Origin: CAIZQW01 sp942493055
Lineage (GTDB): Bacteria > Verrucomicrobiota > Kiritimatiellia > RFP12 > UBA1067
NCBI GenBank assembly: GCA_942493055.1
Contig: OW818680.1
Coordinates: 2,046,001-2,110,000, forward strand
Reading direction: 5' to 3'
DNA length: 64,000 nt
A program made the translations under genes and the position numbers. Every line of letters starts with the position of its first letter. The first letter of the stretch is position 1. The notes beneath the pieces are model-generated. The model saw nothing but the letters and a program-made list of their open reading frames with translations, made no database searches and was not told the origin of the DNA. Below, one piece after another: positions 1 through 7,733 of the stretch.

Positions 1-709
1 GGACGATCACGCTGTCGGCGAGTTTCGAAAGCTTGTTCTTCCACGTGTCGTAACTCATCCCTGCCAGCGTTGAGGCGGCCATGGTGCCGCCCATCAGGTC
101 GGGACGGCCGATTGACCCGACGAAGAGCGTATCGCCCGTCAGGATCGCACAGGGCGTGGTCTTGCTGGCCTTGTCGAAAACAAGTGCGCACATCCCGTCC
201 GGCGTATGTCCGGGCGTGGAGAGGAATTGCAGCGTCGCCTCGCCCCAGGGCAGCGTCTGCTGATCAGACAGCGCGGTGATGGTGTATTGGGCACCACTCT
301 CCTTGTTCTGAAAAACAGGGCACCCCACGGCCTTTACCAACTCGCTGTGGCCTGCCACAAAATCAGCGTGCGAATGGGTCAGGAAAACGCCCTTGATGGT
401 CCAGCCCTCCTTCTTGGCGATGTCGAGATAGGCCTGGATATCGCGCGCCGGATCAACGACCAAAGCCTCTGTCCCGCTCACGACAAAATAGGAGTAGTGA
501 GACAAGACCGCCAGATTGTATTGCAGAATTTTCACGCCTGCAAACGCATAGCTCTTCACCAAGGTCTGCGTCGCCGCCGTATCACCATGAGACGCAGCCT
601 CTGCGTCTTTGATCGCCGCCGCCAGAACCGGTGACCCTGCAAGAAACAGGGCTGTCACGCAAGCCGTAAAAACAGCTTTCCCTGCCCTGCATGCTAAACT
701 TAATCTCAT
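1..709 (-). CDS. Periplasmic MBL-fold hydrolase, ETHE1/persulfide dioxygenase-like (partial)
   Basis: The reading frame starts at 709 behind a strong GAGGAGG ribosome binding site and runs off the left edge, so the C-terminus is missing. Residues 1-31 look like a cleavable signal peptide (basic start, hydrophobic core, AGSPVLA-AA), so the enzyme should act in the periplasm. The metal motif THSHADFVAGH is the variant seen in the ETHE1/CstB branch of the metallo-beta-lactamase family, which oxidises glutathione or other persulfides. A second ligand region (STPGHTPDGM) and the Asp of LTGDTLFVGSIGRPDL follow in the expected order. That branch uses mononuclear iron; substrate here is inferred from family only. 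It is the last visible member of a minus-strand run, about 100 bp beyond the C-GCAxxG-C-C gene. Confidence 0.8.
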   Translation of the reverse strand, partial: MRLSLACRAGKAVFTACVTALFLAGSPVLAAAIKDAEAASHGDTAATQTLVKSYAFAGVKILQYNLAVLSHYSYFVVSGTEALVVDPARDIQAYLDIAKKEGWTIKGVFLTHSHADFVAGHSELVKAVGCPVFQNKESGAQYTITALSDQQTLPWGEATLQFLSTPGHTPDGMCALVFDKASKTTPCAILTGDTLFVGSIGRPDLMGGTMAASTLAGMSYDTWKNKLSKLADSVIV

Positions 710-816
710 ACTGAAACCTCCTCATTTTAAAAATTTGTCAATCACGGAATAGTTTGAGTATAGGCGCATCATTAACAGAAGTCAATCCTCTAGCGTATGG
801 GGAATATCTCTACCTT

Positions 817-1275
817 TCACGTGGATTGCGGTCTGTTTAAATGCTCTTCTACAATCTGTGCGGCGAGCCCGACAAGTTCCACACAGGGTCTCTTCCGGTA
901 GTAGGCCTCCGTGCGCGTTTCTGAAACCGGCGCCTCCGCTCCCTTGGCAAGCCCCAGGAGTTCATGGCAGATGAGCGAGCCTGTCTGACTCTTAAACTCG
1001 GCGGCAAGCGCCTGGACACGCGCATAATGCTGATCTTTCCCGCGCTTGTCCCCCACAGGGTAGTGCCCCTCCTTCAGCCCCAGGACCATCAGCATGCCAG
1101 AGACCGCCCCGCAGACCTCCCGGAGCCGGCCCATGCCCGCCCCGAAGGAGGAGGCCATGCGCATGGCTTGGTCAAACTCCAAGCCGCACTCCTCCGCGAA
1201 AGCGCCCACGACAGCCTGGGCGCAATTCGCTCCCTCTTTAAAGAGCCTCTTTGCAGCTTCGCTTTTTGTGCTCAT
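817..1275 (-). CDS. C-GCAxxG-C-C family protein
   Basis: This 152-residue protein has the spaced cysteine signature of the C_GCAxxG_C_C family (Pfam Redox-active protein family): GANCAQAV near residue 17, a glycine-rich FGAGMGRL followed by CGAVSG near residue 55, CHELLG near residue 104 and a last Cys in KRPCVEL near 130. Members are small, soluble and common in anaerobes; they are thought to bind a metal or be redox active, but no reaction is established. It lies 4 bp downstream of a second, shorter member of the same family, so the two are probably co-transcribed and might form a heteromer. Confidence 0.85.
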   Translation of the reverse strand: MSTKSEAAKRLFKEGANCAQAVVGAFAEECGLEFDQAMRMASSFGAGMGRLREVCGAVSGMLMVLGLKEGHYPVGDKRGKDQHYARVQALAAEFKSQTGSLICHELLGLAKGAEAPVSETRTEAYYRKRPCVELVGLAAQIVEEHLNRPQST

Positions 1276-1279
1276 TTTT

Positions 1280-1618
1280 TCAAATTTTTCTGGAGTGGTT
1301 CTCTAACAATTCAGCCGCAATCTCCACGCAGGTGCTGCACGATACGCTCTTCGCCCCGCGGATCGCCTTGCAGGTCAGATGACCGCCTGTCTTTTCTGCA
1401 AATTGCCCCTTCATCGTCTCTGCGGCCTCGGCGCCCGCCAATTCGCAACTGGCATGCAAGGCACCGCAGAGCCCGCCTGGCGCACGCCCGCCCCCGCAAC
1501 CGTCAAAGACCTCCTCGATGCCGCGTGCGCCCACAAACTTCGACCCCCAGGCAAAGGCCACAGACTGGGCACAGTTGCCGCGCCGTTCCCGATGATAGTC
1601 ACCTGCAATTTTTTTCAT
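1280..1618 (-). CDS. Short C-GCAxxG-C-C protein (DVU_1555-like)
   Basis: A 112-residue, cysteine-rich member of the C_GCAxxG_C_C family: GNCAQSV near residue 15, GCGGGRAPGGLCGALHASC in the middle and a CSTC pair near the C-terminus. The length and extra CxxC fit the subgroup often called DVU_1555-like. The start ATG at 1618 overlaps by 4 bp (ATGA) the stop of a truncated hydrolase tail and is preceded by GGAGGAG, so it was translationally coupled to that gene. Function is unknown; the conserved cysteines suggest metal or cluster binding. Confidence 0.8.
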   Translation of the reverse strand: MKKIAGDYHRERRGNCAQSVAFAWGSKFVGARGIEEVFDGCGGGRAPGGLCGALHASCELAGAEAAETMKGQFAEKTGGHLTCKAIRGAKSVSCSTCVEIAAELLENHSRKI

Positions 1619-1790
1619 GCTGCTCCTCCTTCATTAAAACTGATTTTCAACCCCGCATAGCCCTGTTGCACCGATGAACCCAGCCGCCCGGCCAGATAGG
1701 CAGAGGCCGCATCCCCGGTGCAATGGCAGGGAACCACGCGGGAAATAGTATACGCTTTAAGGGCCTCGGCTGTCTGCTCTAATCTTTCCT
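1615..1790 (-). pseudogene. C-terminal remnant of an MBL-fold hydrolase
   Basis: In the frame ending TGA at 1617-1615 the sequence reads RLEQTAEALKAYTISRVVPC, then HCTGDAASAYLAGRLG and QQGYAGLKISF. The 'HCTG...A...L' block followed by a terminal G-x-x-I-x-F is the characteristic C-terminus of MBL-fold proteins annotated as 7,8-dihydropterin-6-methyl-4-(beta-D-ribofuranosyl)-aminobenzene-5'-phosphate synthase-like. No start codon or upstream metal motif exists: going upstream the frame runs into the coding sequence of panD on the same strand in another frame. I read this as a 5'-truncated gene whose front has been replaced. Confidence 0.6.
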
Positions 1791-2138
1791 CTGTAGCTGT
1801 TGATTCTTTGCGTTGACATACACCGTCCGGCTTTTGAACTCGGAGCTCTCAGCCTCCGCGACAGCGGCGTAGGTGATGATGATCAACGTGTCGCCGACCT
1901 GCCCTGTCCGTGCTGCTGCGCCTCTCAAGCTGATGATGCCCGAGCCCGCCGGGGCCTCAATCGCGTAGGTCACAATCCGCTCGCCGTTGTTGACATTCAG
2001 CACGTGGACCTGTTCACCCGGCAGAATGTCAGCCTGGTTCAGCAGCAGGGTGTCCACGGCGATACTGCCTTCATAATGAAGTTCCGTCGCGGTCAGGGTC
2101 ACCCGATGAATTTTTGACTTGAGCATGAAACGTTGCAT
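1779..2138 (-). CDS. panD: Aspartate 1-decarboxylase
   Basis: Makes beta-alanine from L-aspartate for pantothenate and coenzyme A synthesis. The 119-residue length is normal. The self-cleavage site is in the canonical place: HYEGSI puts Gly24-Ser25 exactly as in the E. coli enzyme, so Ser25 would become the pyruvoyl cofactor; Lys9 and the region NVNNGERIVTYAI are also conserved. It is a soluble cytoplasmic tetramer in characterised bacteria. The gene lies 8 bp from the NifX-type gene upstream and seems out of place inside a redox-protein cluster; its 3' end overlaps the truncated hydrolase frame. Confidence 0.95.
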   Translation of the reverse strand: MQRFMLKSKIHRVTLTATELHYEGSIAVDTLLLNQADILPGEQVHVLNVNNGERIVTYAIEAPAGSGIISLRGAAARTGQVGDTLIIITYAAVAEAESSEFKSRTVYVNAKNQQLQRKD

Positions 2139-2146
2139 CGCTCTCC

Positions 2147-2500
2147 TTAGTGGTCGCAGACATTCGCGCCCGCCTGTAGCGTACCCGCCAGATACTGCTT
2201 GACCAGGACCTCCGGGGCCTCTGACGGAAGGCCGACCATCACCTGAATCTTCTGCTCGGTAAAGAGCGCCTGTGCGCGCTGGCCCATGCCACCCGCCAGG
2301 ATCACCCCTGCGCCCTGTTCCGCCAGCCAGCGGGGCAGCACGCCCGGCTCATGCGGCGGCGGTGTCAGCTCGCTACGCCCCGTGATCTCTTTCTTCTCCA
2401 CATCCACATCGATCAGCGCGAAGGTCTCGCAGTGTCCGAAGTGCATGCATAATTTTCCCTCAGCCAGAGGGATCGCGATCTTCATCGTATTTTTACTCAT
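2147..2500 (-). CDS. NifX/NifB-type cluster-binding protein (ORP-like)
   Basis: A 117-residue member of the dinitrogenase iron-molybdenum cofactor family (NifX/NafY/ORP fold). The start MKIAIPLAEGKLCMHFGHCE and the later GVILAGGMGQRAQALF are family hallmarks; this branch (with CMHFGHC) resembles the ORP partner proteins beside MinD-like ATPases in Desulfovibrio. Start chosen at 2500 because AAGGAGAACAG directly precedes that ATG. No nif genes are visible, so a role in nitrogen fixation is not implied; members bind Mo/Fe or Mo/Cu sulfide clusters. It follows the two MinD-type ATPases, separated from them by about 120 bp of hairpin repeats. Confidence 0.85.
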   Translation of the reverse strand: MSKNTMKIAIPLAEGKLCMHFGHCETFALIDVDVEKKEITGRSELTPPPHEPGVLPRWLAEQGAGVILAGGMGQRAQALFTEQKIQVMVGLPSEAPEVLVKQYLAGTLQAGANVCDH

Positions 2501-2517
2501 CTGTTCTCCTTGTTTTT

Positions 2518-2633
2518 AACTTCAGCGTTAAGCGTTGGGCGTTAAGCGTTAAAAGTTCTAACTCTCAACGCTCAACGTTTAACGTTTAACGTTTAACTCT
2601 TAATTCAAAATTCTAGTATTCCATCATTCCATT
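2518..2633. repeat. Hairpin of GTTAAGCGTT micro-repeats plus ATTCCA repeats
   Basis: Between two ORP-cluster genes, 2520-2600 holds repeated GCGTTAAGCGTT units on the left and their complements (AACGTTTAAC units) on the right, so the tract folds into a long imperfect hairpin with a loop of a few bases. It is followed at 2608-2633 by TATTCCATCATTCCATTC, one arm of a second micro-repeat type. The same two types recur at 6418, 12031, 32047 and 41044. The tract may shape mRNA stability inside the operon. Confidence 0.75.
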
Positions 2634-3520
2634 CTCACCGTCTTCCACACCGCTCGGATATCTTCGGCTGACGGCGCGTCGATCTCGACCACCGCCTTCG
2701 CCTGGATCTGGGCCGTTGTCACGGCAGGGTCATAGCGGATACGCCCGGCGTTCTGTGCGCCTGCTGCCGTTGCTTTCGCTTCAATCCGCTCGGTCATGGA
2801 GGGATTGATATCCCATTTGTTGACGCAGACAGCGGTCGGCACCCCAAAGAAGCGCGTCAGCTTCAGCACACGTTCCAGGTCATGCTCCCCCGAGACGGTC
2901 GGCTCGGTCACCACCAGCACCTGCGTGGCGCCCGTGACAGAGGCGATGACCGGGCAGCCAATGCCGGGAGGGCCATCGGTAATGATGAGCTGCAGGCTCT
3001 GCGCTTCCGCGAGGCGCCGTGCCTCGCTGCGGACCGTAGAGACCAATTTGCCGGAGTTCTCTGCAGCCGCACTGAGGCAGGCATGGACCAAGGTGCCGCA
3101 GCGGGTCTCGGAGACCATCCACATGCCGCAGTGCCGCTCTGGAAAAACAATCGCCTTCGCCGGGCAGAAGCGAAAGCAGACGCCGCACCCTTCGCACGCC
3201 ACTGGATCAATCGAGTAGAGCAACGTGCCCGCCGTAGCCTTCACGGCTTTCGGAGCGCCAAAGCGGCACACGCGCTGGCACAAGCCGCAGCCGATGCAGC
3301 GGTCACTGAGTATGCGCGCCTCATGTCCGCTGATGAAATCATGCTTCGCGATCAGCTTCGGTGTCAGCACCAGATGCAAGTCCGCGGCATCCACGTCACA
3401 GTCGGCCAGGACCGCCCGCCCCTCCGCCAACACGGCAAACGAGGCTGTTACGCTGGTCTTGCCCGTGCCACCCTTGCCGCTGATAATGACCAGTTCCCTC
3501 ATTTTCTTATCCGTGTCCAT
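2624..3520 (-). CDS. MinD-family ATPase with inserted 2x[4Fe-4S] ferredoxin domain
   Basis: A P-loop ATPase of the MinD/Mrp superfamily: deviant Walker A SGKGGTGKTS near residue 13, then an inserted ferredoxin module with CIGCGLCQRVC and CEGCGVCFRFC (two 4Fe-4S sites), then the switch region ITDGPPGIGCPV. This architecture is that of the paired ATPases in the Desulfovibrio orange-protein (ORP) complex (DVU2103/DVU2104). ATP-driven assembly or electron transfer onto the NifX-type partner is the usual suggestion. Start taken at ATG 3520, seven bases after AAGGAG; the frame is open to a GTG at 3526. It overlaps the end of the paralog upstream by 14 bp, indicating coupling. Confidence 0.85.
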   Translation of the reverse strand: MDTDKKMRELVIISGKGGTGKTSVTASFAVLAEGRAVLADCDVDAADLHLVLTPKLIAKHDFISGHEARILSDRCIGCGLCQRVCRFGAPKAVKATAGTLLYSIDPVACEGCGVCFRFCPAKAIVFPERHCGMWMVSETRCGTLVHACLSAAAENSGKLVSTVRSEARRLAEAQSLQLIITDGPPGIGCPVIASVTGATQVLVVTEPTVSGEHDLERVLKLTRFFGVPTAVCVNKWDINPSMTERIEAKATAAGAQNAGRIRYDPAVTTAQIQAKAVVEIDAPSAEDIRAVWKTVRME

Positions 3521-4355
3521 GTGCACGCTCCTTTACGGTCGCCCAGAGCTTTTGAAAGAGGGTTGCATATTCCGGGAGCGCCTCGACCGCCAAGGCGCCG
3601 CGTGAATAGGCTTCGGCGATGCGCCGGTCATCCGGGATCTCGGCCAGCAGGGGAATCCCCTCCGTGCGGCAATACGCCTGCACCCGCTCGTCGCCGCTGC
3701 CTGCGCGGTTGACCACGACACCGAAGGGGCGCTGCAACGCGCGTACCACAGCTACGGCTAACGTCAGGTCATGAAGCCCGAAGGGCGTCGGCTCGGTCAC
3801 CAGCACCACATAGTCGGTCTCGCGCAGTGTGGCGATCACGGGACAGGAGGTGCCAGGGGGCGCATCCAGAAGCGCATCGCCCGCTTTCGGAATATGGGCT
3901 TTCACGGCACGGATGAGCGGCGGGGCCATGGCCACGCCCACATCGAGCCGTCCTTGAACCAGGGTGATCGCCCCGGCGTGCAGCGTCTCGACAACGCCGA
4001 TGCGCTTGGGGATTTCGCGGATCGCGCCTGCGGGGCAGATAAGTTTGCAGCCGCCGCACCCATGGCACATCTCCGGAAAGACCAGCACCCGCTTTGCAAG
4101 CACAGCCAACGCCTTGTACGCGCAGAAGCTGCTACACACGCCGCAGCCGTCACAGAGAGCCTCGTTGATTTCCGGGATCTGCAGGGTGACGACTTCCGGT
4201 TCACCGCAAGGGGTCCCCTTCAAGAAGAGATGCGCATTGGGCTCCTCCACGTCGCAGTCCAGCAGGTACACAGCGCCGCTGTGTACGCGCGCCAGATTCA
4301 GCGCAACCGTTGTCTTGCCAGTGCCGCCTTTCCCGGATGCTATTGCAATAATCAT
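3507..4355 (-). CDS. MinD-family ATPase with inserted ferredoxin domain (paralog)
   Basis: Second MinD-like ATPase of the cluster: Walker A SGKGGTGKTT at residues 8-17, DCDVEEPNAHLFL at the switch, two 4Fe-4S binding motifs (CDGCGVCSSFC and CHGCGGCKLIC), and DAPPGTSCPVI. Same architecture as the downstream gene, so the two proteins probably act as a heterodimer, as the paired ORP ATPases are thought to. Start placed at ATG 4355, 2 bp after the stop of the NifX-type gene; a TTG at 4367 is the only alternative nearby. It is cytoplasmic: no signal or membrane segment. Confidence 0.85.
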   Translation of the reverse strand: MIIAIASGKGGTGKTTVALNLARVHSGAVYLLDCDVEEPNAHLFLKGTPCGEPEVVTLQIPEINEALCDGCGVCSSFCAYKALAVLAKRVLVFPEMCHGCGGCKLICPAGAIREIPKRIGVVETLHAGAITLVQGRLDVGVAMAPPLIRAVKAHIPKAGDALLDAPPGTSCPVIATLRETDYVVLVTEPTPFGLHDLTLAVAVVRALQRPFGVVVNRAGSGDERVQAYCRTEGIPLLAEIPDDRRIAEAYSRGALAVEALPEYATLFQKLWATVKERAHGHG

Positions 4356-4357
4356 GC

Positions 4358-4720
4358 TTACGCCCAATGCCCTTCCACGTCGGCTGCGCTACTTTCAACA
4401 AGCTTGCCCTCTTGATAAAGGGCAAGGGCCTCGGCGACACTCCCTGCCGTGGTCGTATAGACCTTGATGTTCGCAGCGGCCAGGACGCGGTAAGCCTTGG
4501 GACCGCAGTGGCCCGAGAGCAGCGCCTGCGCGCCGCTGGCCGCCACGGTCTGCGCGGACTGGATGCCCGCGCCCTGCGTCGCTTGCAGGTTCTGCTGATT
4601 GTCCACCAGGTTGAAGGCCTTCGTCTCTGTATCATAGATCAGAAACTTCAAGGCACGTCCAAAGCGGCTGTCGAGCGGGGCATCGAGATCGATGCCAGAT
4701 GTTGCACAGGCTATTTTCAT
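4358..4720 (-). CDS. NifX/NifB-type cluster-binding protein (ORP-like)
   Basis: 120-residue NifX-type protein beginning MKIACATSGIDLDAPLDSRF, with GIQSAQTVAASGAQALLSGH and CGPKAYRVL, the pattern of the orange-protein family (the Desulfovibrio ORP binds a Mo-Cu-sulfide cluster non-covalently). The start at 4720 is chosen for its AAGGAGACAG; the frame is open six more codons. It sits directly upstream of the two ferredoxin-MinD ATPases, reproducing the typical ORP gene neighbourhood. Which metal it holds cannot be read from sequence. Confidence 0.85.
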   Translation of the reverse strand: MKIACATSGIDLDAPLDSRFGRALKFLIYDTETKAFNLVDNQQNLQATQGAGIQSAQTVAASGAQALLSGHCGPKAYRVLAAANIKVYTTTAGSVAEALALYQEGKLVESSAADVEGHWA

Positions 4721-4734
4721 CTGTCTCCTTTCGG

Positions 4735-6402
4735 TCAAGCAAGGGCTTGACGCAGGTGGGTTGTGCGTTTAAGACGCAAGCGGGGGTTGGAACTTGTTTC
4801 AAGATTCTTCACGCGATAGCACGTGTACCGGAGGGGCGGCTGGCGGACATCGCTGAAGAGCTTTGTGCGGAGCACCTCCTTGGAGCTCAGTGCCGCGACA
4901 GCCATGGAGAGCGCCCGTTGTTTCAGCGAGGGCGTTGAAAAGTGCTGCGCGTATTTTTGCACGAGGCTCTCCAGCAGGCTCGTGGTTGCAGCGTTCTGCG
5001 AAAAGAGGCGCGCGGACAAGATAAAGCTCCGCGTCAGGGTCAGAAATTCTTTGAAGCCTTCAGCCCTTGCACAGATATGGGGCTCCTTGCTGGAGACGGT
5101 GTACTCATAGCCCTGCATCGCGGTTTGAACAGCGCGGATGAAGGAGGCGCCGTTCGCGCTATAGTCTTGTTCAAAGGCTTTTCGGAGGAGCACGGATGAC
5201 TCCTCGCCTGTAAACGCAGGATGTTTAAACCAGATACGGTCCTGTCCGTGACGCTCCTCGTAAGGCATCTCCTCCGGGGTCATCAACTTGCCTTGGGACG
5301 CGTACTCGCGATAGAGCTGCGTCCCGGGCAGCGGCCCCAACTCCATGAACTGAACATAATCAGCCTTCAGTCCGACGATGAAGTCAATATCCTCCCCGAT
5401 ATTTTCCTGGGTATGTTCTTCCAGGAAGAGGATGGCCGAGGTCATGACGCTGATGCCACGCATCCGTAACTCAGCGACAAGCGCTTTGAAATCAATCCCC
5501 TTGTTCTTCTCATAAATCGCATGCTTCGACTCGACGCCCATCCAGATAAAGGTGATGCCCAGGCGGACGAGCAGGTCCAGGCTGGGAAGCGCACGGATGG
5601 TCTCCGCGGAGCTGAAGATGCCGAAGGTGAAGCGCCGCCCGGCTTTCTCCATGCACGCGAGCAGCTCCAGAGCGCGTTGCGGCTGTTTGAGGAAATTCTC
5701 ATCCATCACGCCGAAATCCGTCACCCCCAGCGTATCCTCATACGCGCAACACACGTCAAAGACATCCTGTCCTGTCGGGAGATAGGCAATATAGTCGCCA
5801 AAGAAATGGGAGGTGGCGCAGAAGCGGCACTTGTTTGCGCACCCCACCCCGGGAATCAGGATGCCCGAGCCCTCCGGCAGCGGGGCGCCCATCACGCGGC
5901 GGTTGTGAGCACTGTGCAAGAGCGGGTGGCGGATCGGCTTGTCCGTGGCTTCCCCAAAAAGCGCTCTCAAAAAAGCGACGCCCTCGCCGCGGCAGATATA
6001 ATCATGGTCAATGAGCTGTTCGGTCTCGGGCACGGCGACGCCATGTCCGCCGAGAATAATCTTGCTGCTGGGGGCGTGCTGACGCACGAGCGCCGCCATC
6101 TTTTGAGCCTTCTTGAGATTGGGCATCACATAACTGATCCCGACATAGTCATACCCCTTTTTCAACTCCTCGACAAACTGAGGCAGGGTCGGAAAGTCGA
6201 GCACGACAGTCGGCATTTCGATATTCTCAGCCAGAAAATAGAGACCGAAGCTGGAGTGGTTGAAACGGTAGGAGAAGATCCCCTGCTCGCGGGTCACCTG
6301 ATTGTGGAAGAGTTCCATGAGGTTCTCTTTCTTGCCATACGCATCGTCAACAGCATACGGACCGAAGACAGAGGTTAAGAGTAATTTAGCATGTATCTGC
6401 AT
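4735..6402 (-). CDS. B12-binding-domain radical SAM protein
   Basis: About 555 residues. An N-terminal cobalamin-binding-like Rossmann region (VGISYVMPNLKKAQKMAALV, KIILGGHGVAVPE; residues about 90-135) precedes a radical SAM core with the cluster motif CANKCRFC near residue 200, followed by the SAM-contacting segments FGVMDENFL and FIWMGVESKH. The C-terminal 150 residues are family-specific. No His of a DxHxxG cobalamin motif is evident, so cobalamin binding is doubtful. Start set at 6402 because the open frame further upstream runs through an ATTCCA repeat hairpin. Being 14 bp from the ORP-like gene, it may modify a component of that complex or an unrelated metabolite; substrate unknown. 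Confidence 0.8.
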   Translation of the reverse strand: MQIHAKLLLTSVFGPYAVDDAYGKKENLMELFHNQVTREQGIFSYRFNHSSFGLYFLAENIEMPTVVLDFPTLPQFVEELKKGYDYVGISYVMPNLKKAQKMAALVRQHAPSSKIILGGHGVAVPETEQLIDHDYICRGEGVAFLRALFGEATDKPIRHPLLHSAHNRRVMGAPLPEGSGILIPGVGCANKCRFCATSHFFGDYIAYLPTGQDVFDVCCAYEDTLGVTDFGVMDENFLKQPQRALELLACMEKAGRRFTFGIFSSAETIRALPSLDLLVRLGITFIWMGVESKHAIYEKNKGIDFKALVAELRMRGISVMTSAILFLEEHTQENIGEDIDFIVGLKADYVQFMELGPLPGTQLYREYASQGKLMTPEEMPYEERHGQDRIWFKHPAFTGEESSVLLRKAFEQDYSANGASFIRAVQTAMQGYEYTVSSKEPHICARAEGFKEFLTLTRSFILSARLFSQNAATTSLLESLVQKYAQHFSTPSLKQRALSMAVAALSSKEVLRTKLFSDVRQPPLRYTCYRVKNLETSSNPRLRLKRTTHLRQALA

Positions 6403-6417
6403 ATCTGCACCTTCAAA

Positions 6418-6542
6418 CTGGAATGATGGAATATGGGAATGTTGGAATATTGGGGAATATCGGCTCTGGAGGGCCAAGCAGAGCGCGTCCCTCCAAAAAA
6501 TATCTGCTCAGTATTCCAATATTCCACCATTCCATCATTCCT
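6418..6542. repeat. ATTCCA-type micro-repeat hairpin
   Basis: Left arm 6418-6463 consists of GGAATNNTGGAAT-type units; right arm 6512-6542 carries their complements (TATTCCAATATTCCACC). The loop contains a second, GC-rich inverted piece (CTGGAGGGCC ... GTCCCTCCA). Located between the radical SAM gene and the NifX-type gene upstream. The rest of the gap to 6671 contains no gene that I can see. Confidence 0.75.
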
Positions 6543-6671
6543 GTCCAGTTACTCCCTACGTTTATTCCCGTATCCCGGGGCGGGGTTTTCTCACTCCGAG
6601 AGTTGAAAGCAGGGGCGTCCCTCCGAACGGTTAAGTTGTCCCGGAGTTTTCGCTCAAGAAGGACACCCCTG

Positions 6672-7061
6672 CTAAAAATTTTTGGGTTGCTTGTTGCAAC
6701 GCCCGGCGCAACTCCGGTGCCGCCGTCCGCAACACCCTGGCATCATAAAGGTCGCACGTTTCAGCGTGCCGCTCAAATACGCTTGCATGACCTGACGCAG
6801 GCCGCCTGCCACAAAGGGGATCACCTTGATGCCGGCTGCTTCAAGCTGCTCCTGAAACAAGCGTGAGACAGCGCCGCAGACAAGGGTCTCCACCCCCTGC
6901 TCCGCCAGCCACGCGACCTTTTGCGGAAGTTCATCCCCGGCCAGTATGTGCGCACTCTCCTTCTCGACACGCTCCCCGTCAGACTCCACCAGGTGAAGGT
7001 GACGTGCCGTGTCAAAGACTGGCGCAATGCGATGGTTCCAAATGGATAAGGCCGTTTTCAT
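6672..7061 (-). CDS. NifX/NifB-type cluster-binding protein
   Basis: Third NifX-type protein of the cluster, 129 residues. It begins MKTALSIWNHRIAPVFDTAR, a start highly typical of this branch, and continues with LAEQGVETLVCGAVSRLF and a GGLRQVMQAYLSGTL segment. The C-terminus is Cys/Arg-rich (GCCGRRHRSCAGRC), which could provide extra metal ligands. No clear ribosome binding site precedes ATG 7061; a sigma-54-like element lies only 11 bp upstream. First gene of the minus-strand ORP-like cluster. Confidence 0.8.
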   Translation of the reverse strand: MKTALSIWNHRIAPVFDTARHLHLVESDGERVEKESAHILAGDELPQKVAWLAEQGVETLVCGAVSRLFQEQLEAAGIKVIPFVAGGLRQVMQAYLSGTLKRATFMMPGCCGRRHRSCAGRCNKQPKNF

Positions 7062-7072
7062 ACACAGTATGG

Positions 7073-7088
7073 AGCACACCCTATGCCA
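7073..7088 (-). promoter_or_regulatory. Candidate sigma-54 (-24/-12) promoter
   Basis: On the minus strand the sequence reads TGGCATAGGGTGTGCT: GG and GC separated by exactly 10 bases, matching TGGCAC-N5-TTGC in the invariant positions. Transcription would begin about at the start codon 7061, making a leaderless mRNA, which weakens the call. It is supported by the palindrome 130 bp further upstream and by the fact that characterised ORP operons are sigma-54 dependent. Confidence 0.4.
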
Positions 7089-7204
7089 AACCCTCACCTC
7101 TCCGAGCCTTCCCTGTAACCGCCCAGATAGCAGACAGTTAGGTCGTTCACTTTTAAAAAACCGAACTCCATAAAGTTGCATTACCGCTACTCTTTAAAAC
7201 TTTT

Positions 7205-7224
7205 CAGTTGCAATAGTGCAACTG
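7205..7224. promoter_or_regulatory. Perfect palindrome, candidate enhancer/operator
   Basis: CAGTTGCA-ATAG-TGCAACTG: two perfect 8-bp arms around 4 bases. The TTGCA-N-TGCAA core is like sites bound by Fis-type helix-turn-helix domains of sigma-54 activators. It lies about 145 bp upstream of the NifX-type gene, a normal enhancer distance. Confidence 0.45.
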
Positions 7225-7425
7225 CTTCTTTCGCATGATGCCGCTTTTGTGAGAGCTAGAAAAGCGGTGCCGCGCGCGTCTTTCGCCGTCCGGCGGCTGC
7301 CGGAGCACCGCACGCCAAAGAGATCTCGCCAGCTCATTTTGTTTGGGTGCTTTTTGTGGCAATAGCTTATGGTTACTGCTCGGCCCATTGCGTGGCAGAG
7401 CTGGTACAAACGAAGGAACAACTTC

Positions 7426-7600
7426 TTTAGCATCGAATAGCGCGAACCACGCGAATCAGCGGCTCACCGAGCCGGTTCGCCCTACCTGCTTCGCAAGGGA
7501 CATAAGCCTGATCAGAAGGGAGGCAGCAATCGTCTCGGTGAGCCGCTGAGGAAAACAGCAATCTTTCGTGATTTTCGTGTGTTTCGTGGGGAAAAAGAAG
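7426..7600. repeat. Dispersed repeats and 15-bp perfect inverted repeat
   Basis: The 672-bp gap 7062-7733 has no convincing gene. It holds a copy of the TAGCATCGAATAGCGCGAAC repeat (7426-7457), then a perfect 15-bp inverted repeat CAGCGGCTCACCGAG at 7457-7471 whose partner ends at 7548 (about 60-base loop), then a TTTCGTG-type repeat at 7560-7600. The whole looks like a small mobile, non-coding palindromic element. Confidence 0.65.
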
Positions 7601-7733
7601 TTGAAGTTACAGGCCAGCGCAACGCCTTGTCAGGCGTTCGGCGGTCTCATAGATCCCGCCGTACTGCATGGCCTCAGCGGGGCTTTTCTTAATTCCGATC
7701 AGCATGGCGGGGGGCACGGAGGTTCAGTGAACT

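Noticed and set aside
2147..7061. Nitrogen fixation gene cluster
   Set aside because: NifX/NifB-type domain names suggest it, but no nifHDK, nifE/N or true nifB is present; the ferredoxin-MinD pair points to the ORP type.
7194..7433. 79-residue frame on the minus strand before the NifX-type gene
   Set aside because: Poor start, composition unlike real proteins here, and it overlaps the palindromic regulatory site and a dispersed repeat.
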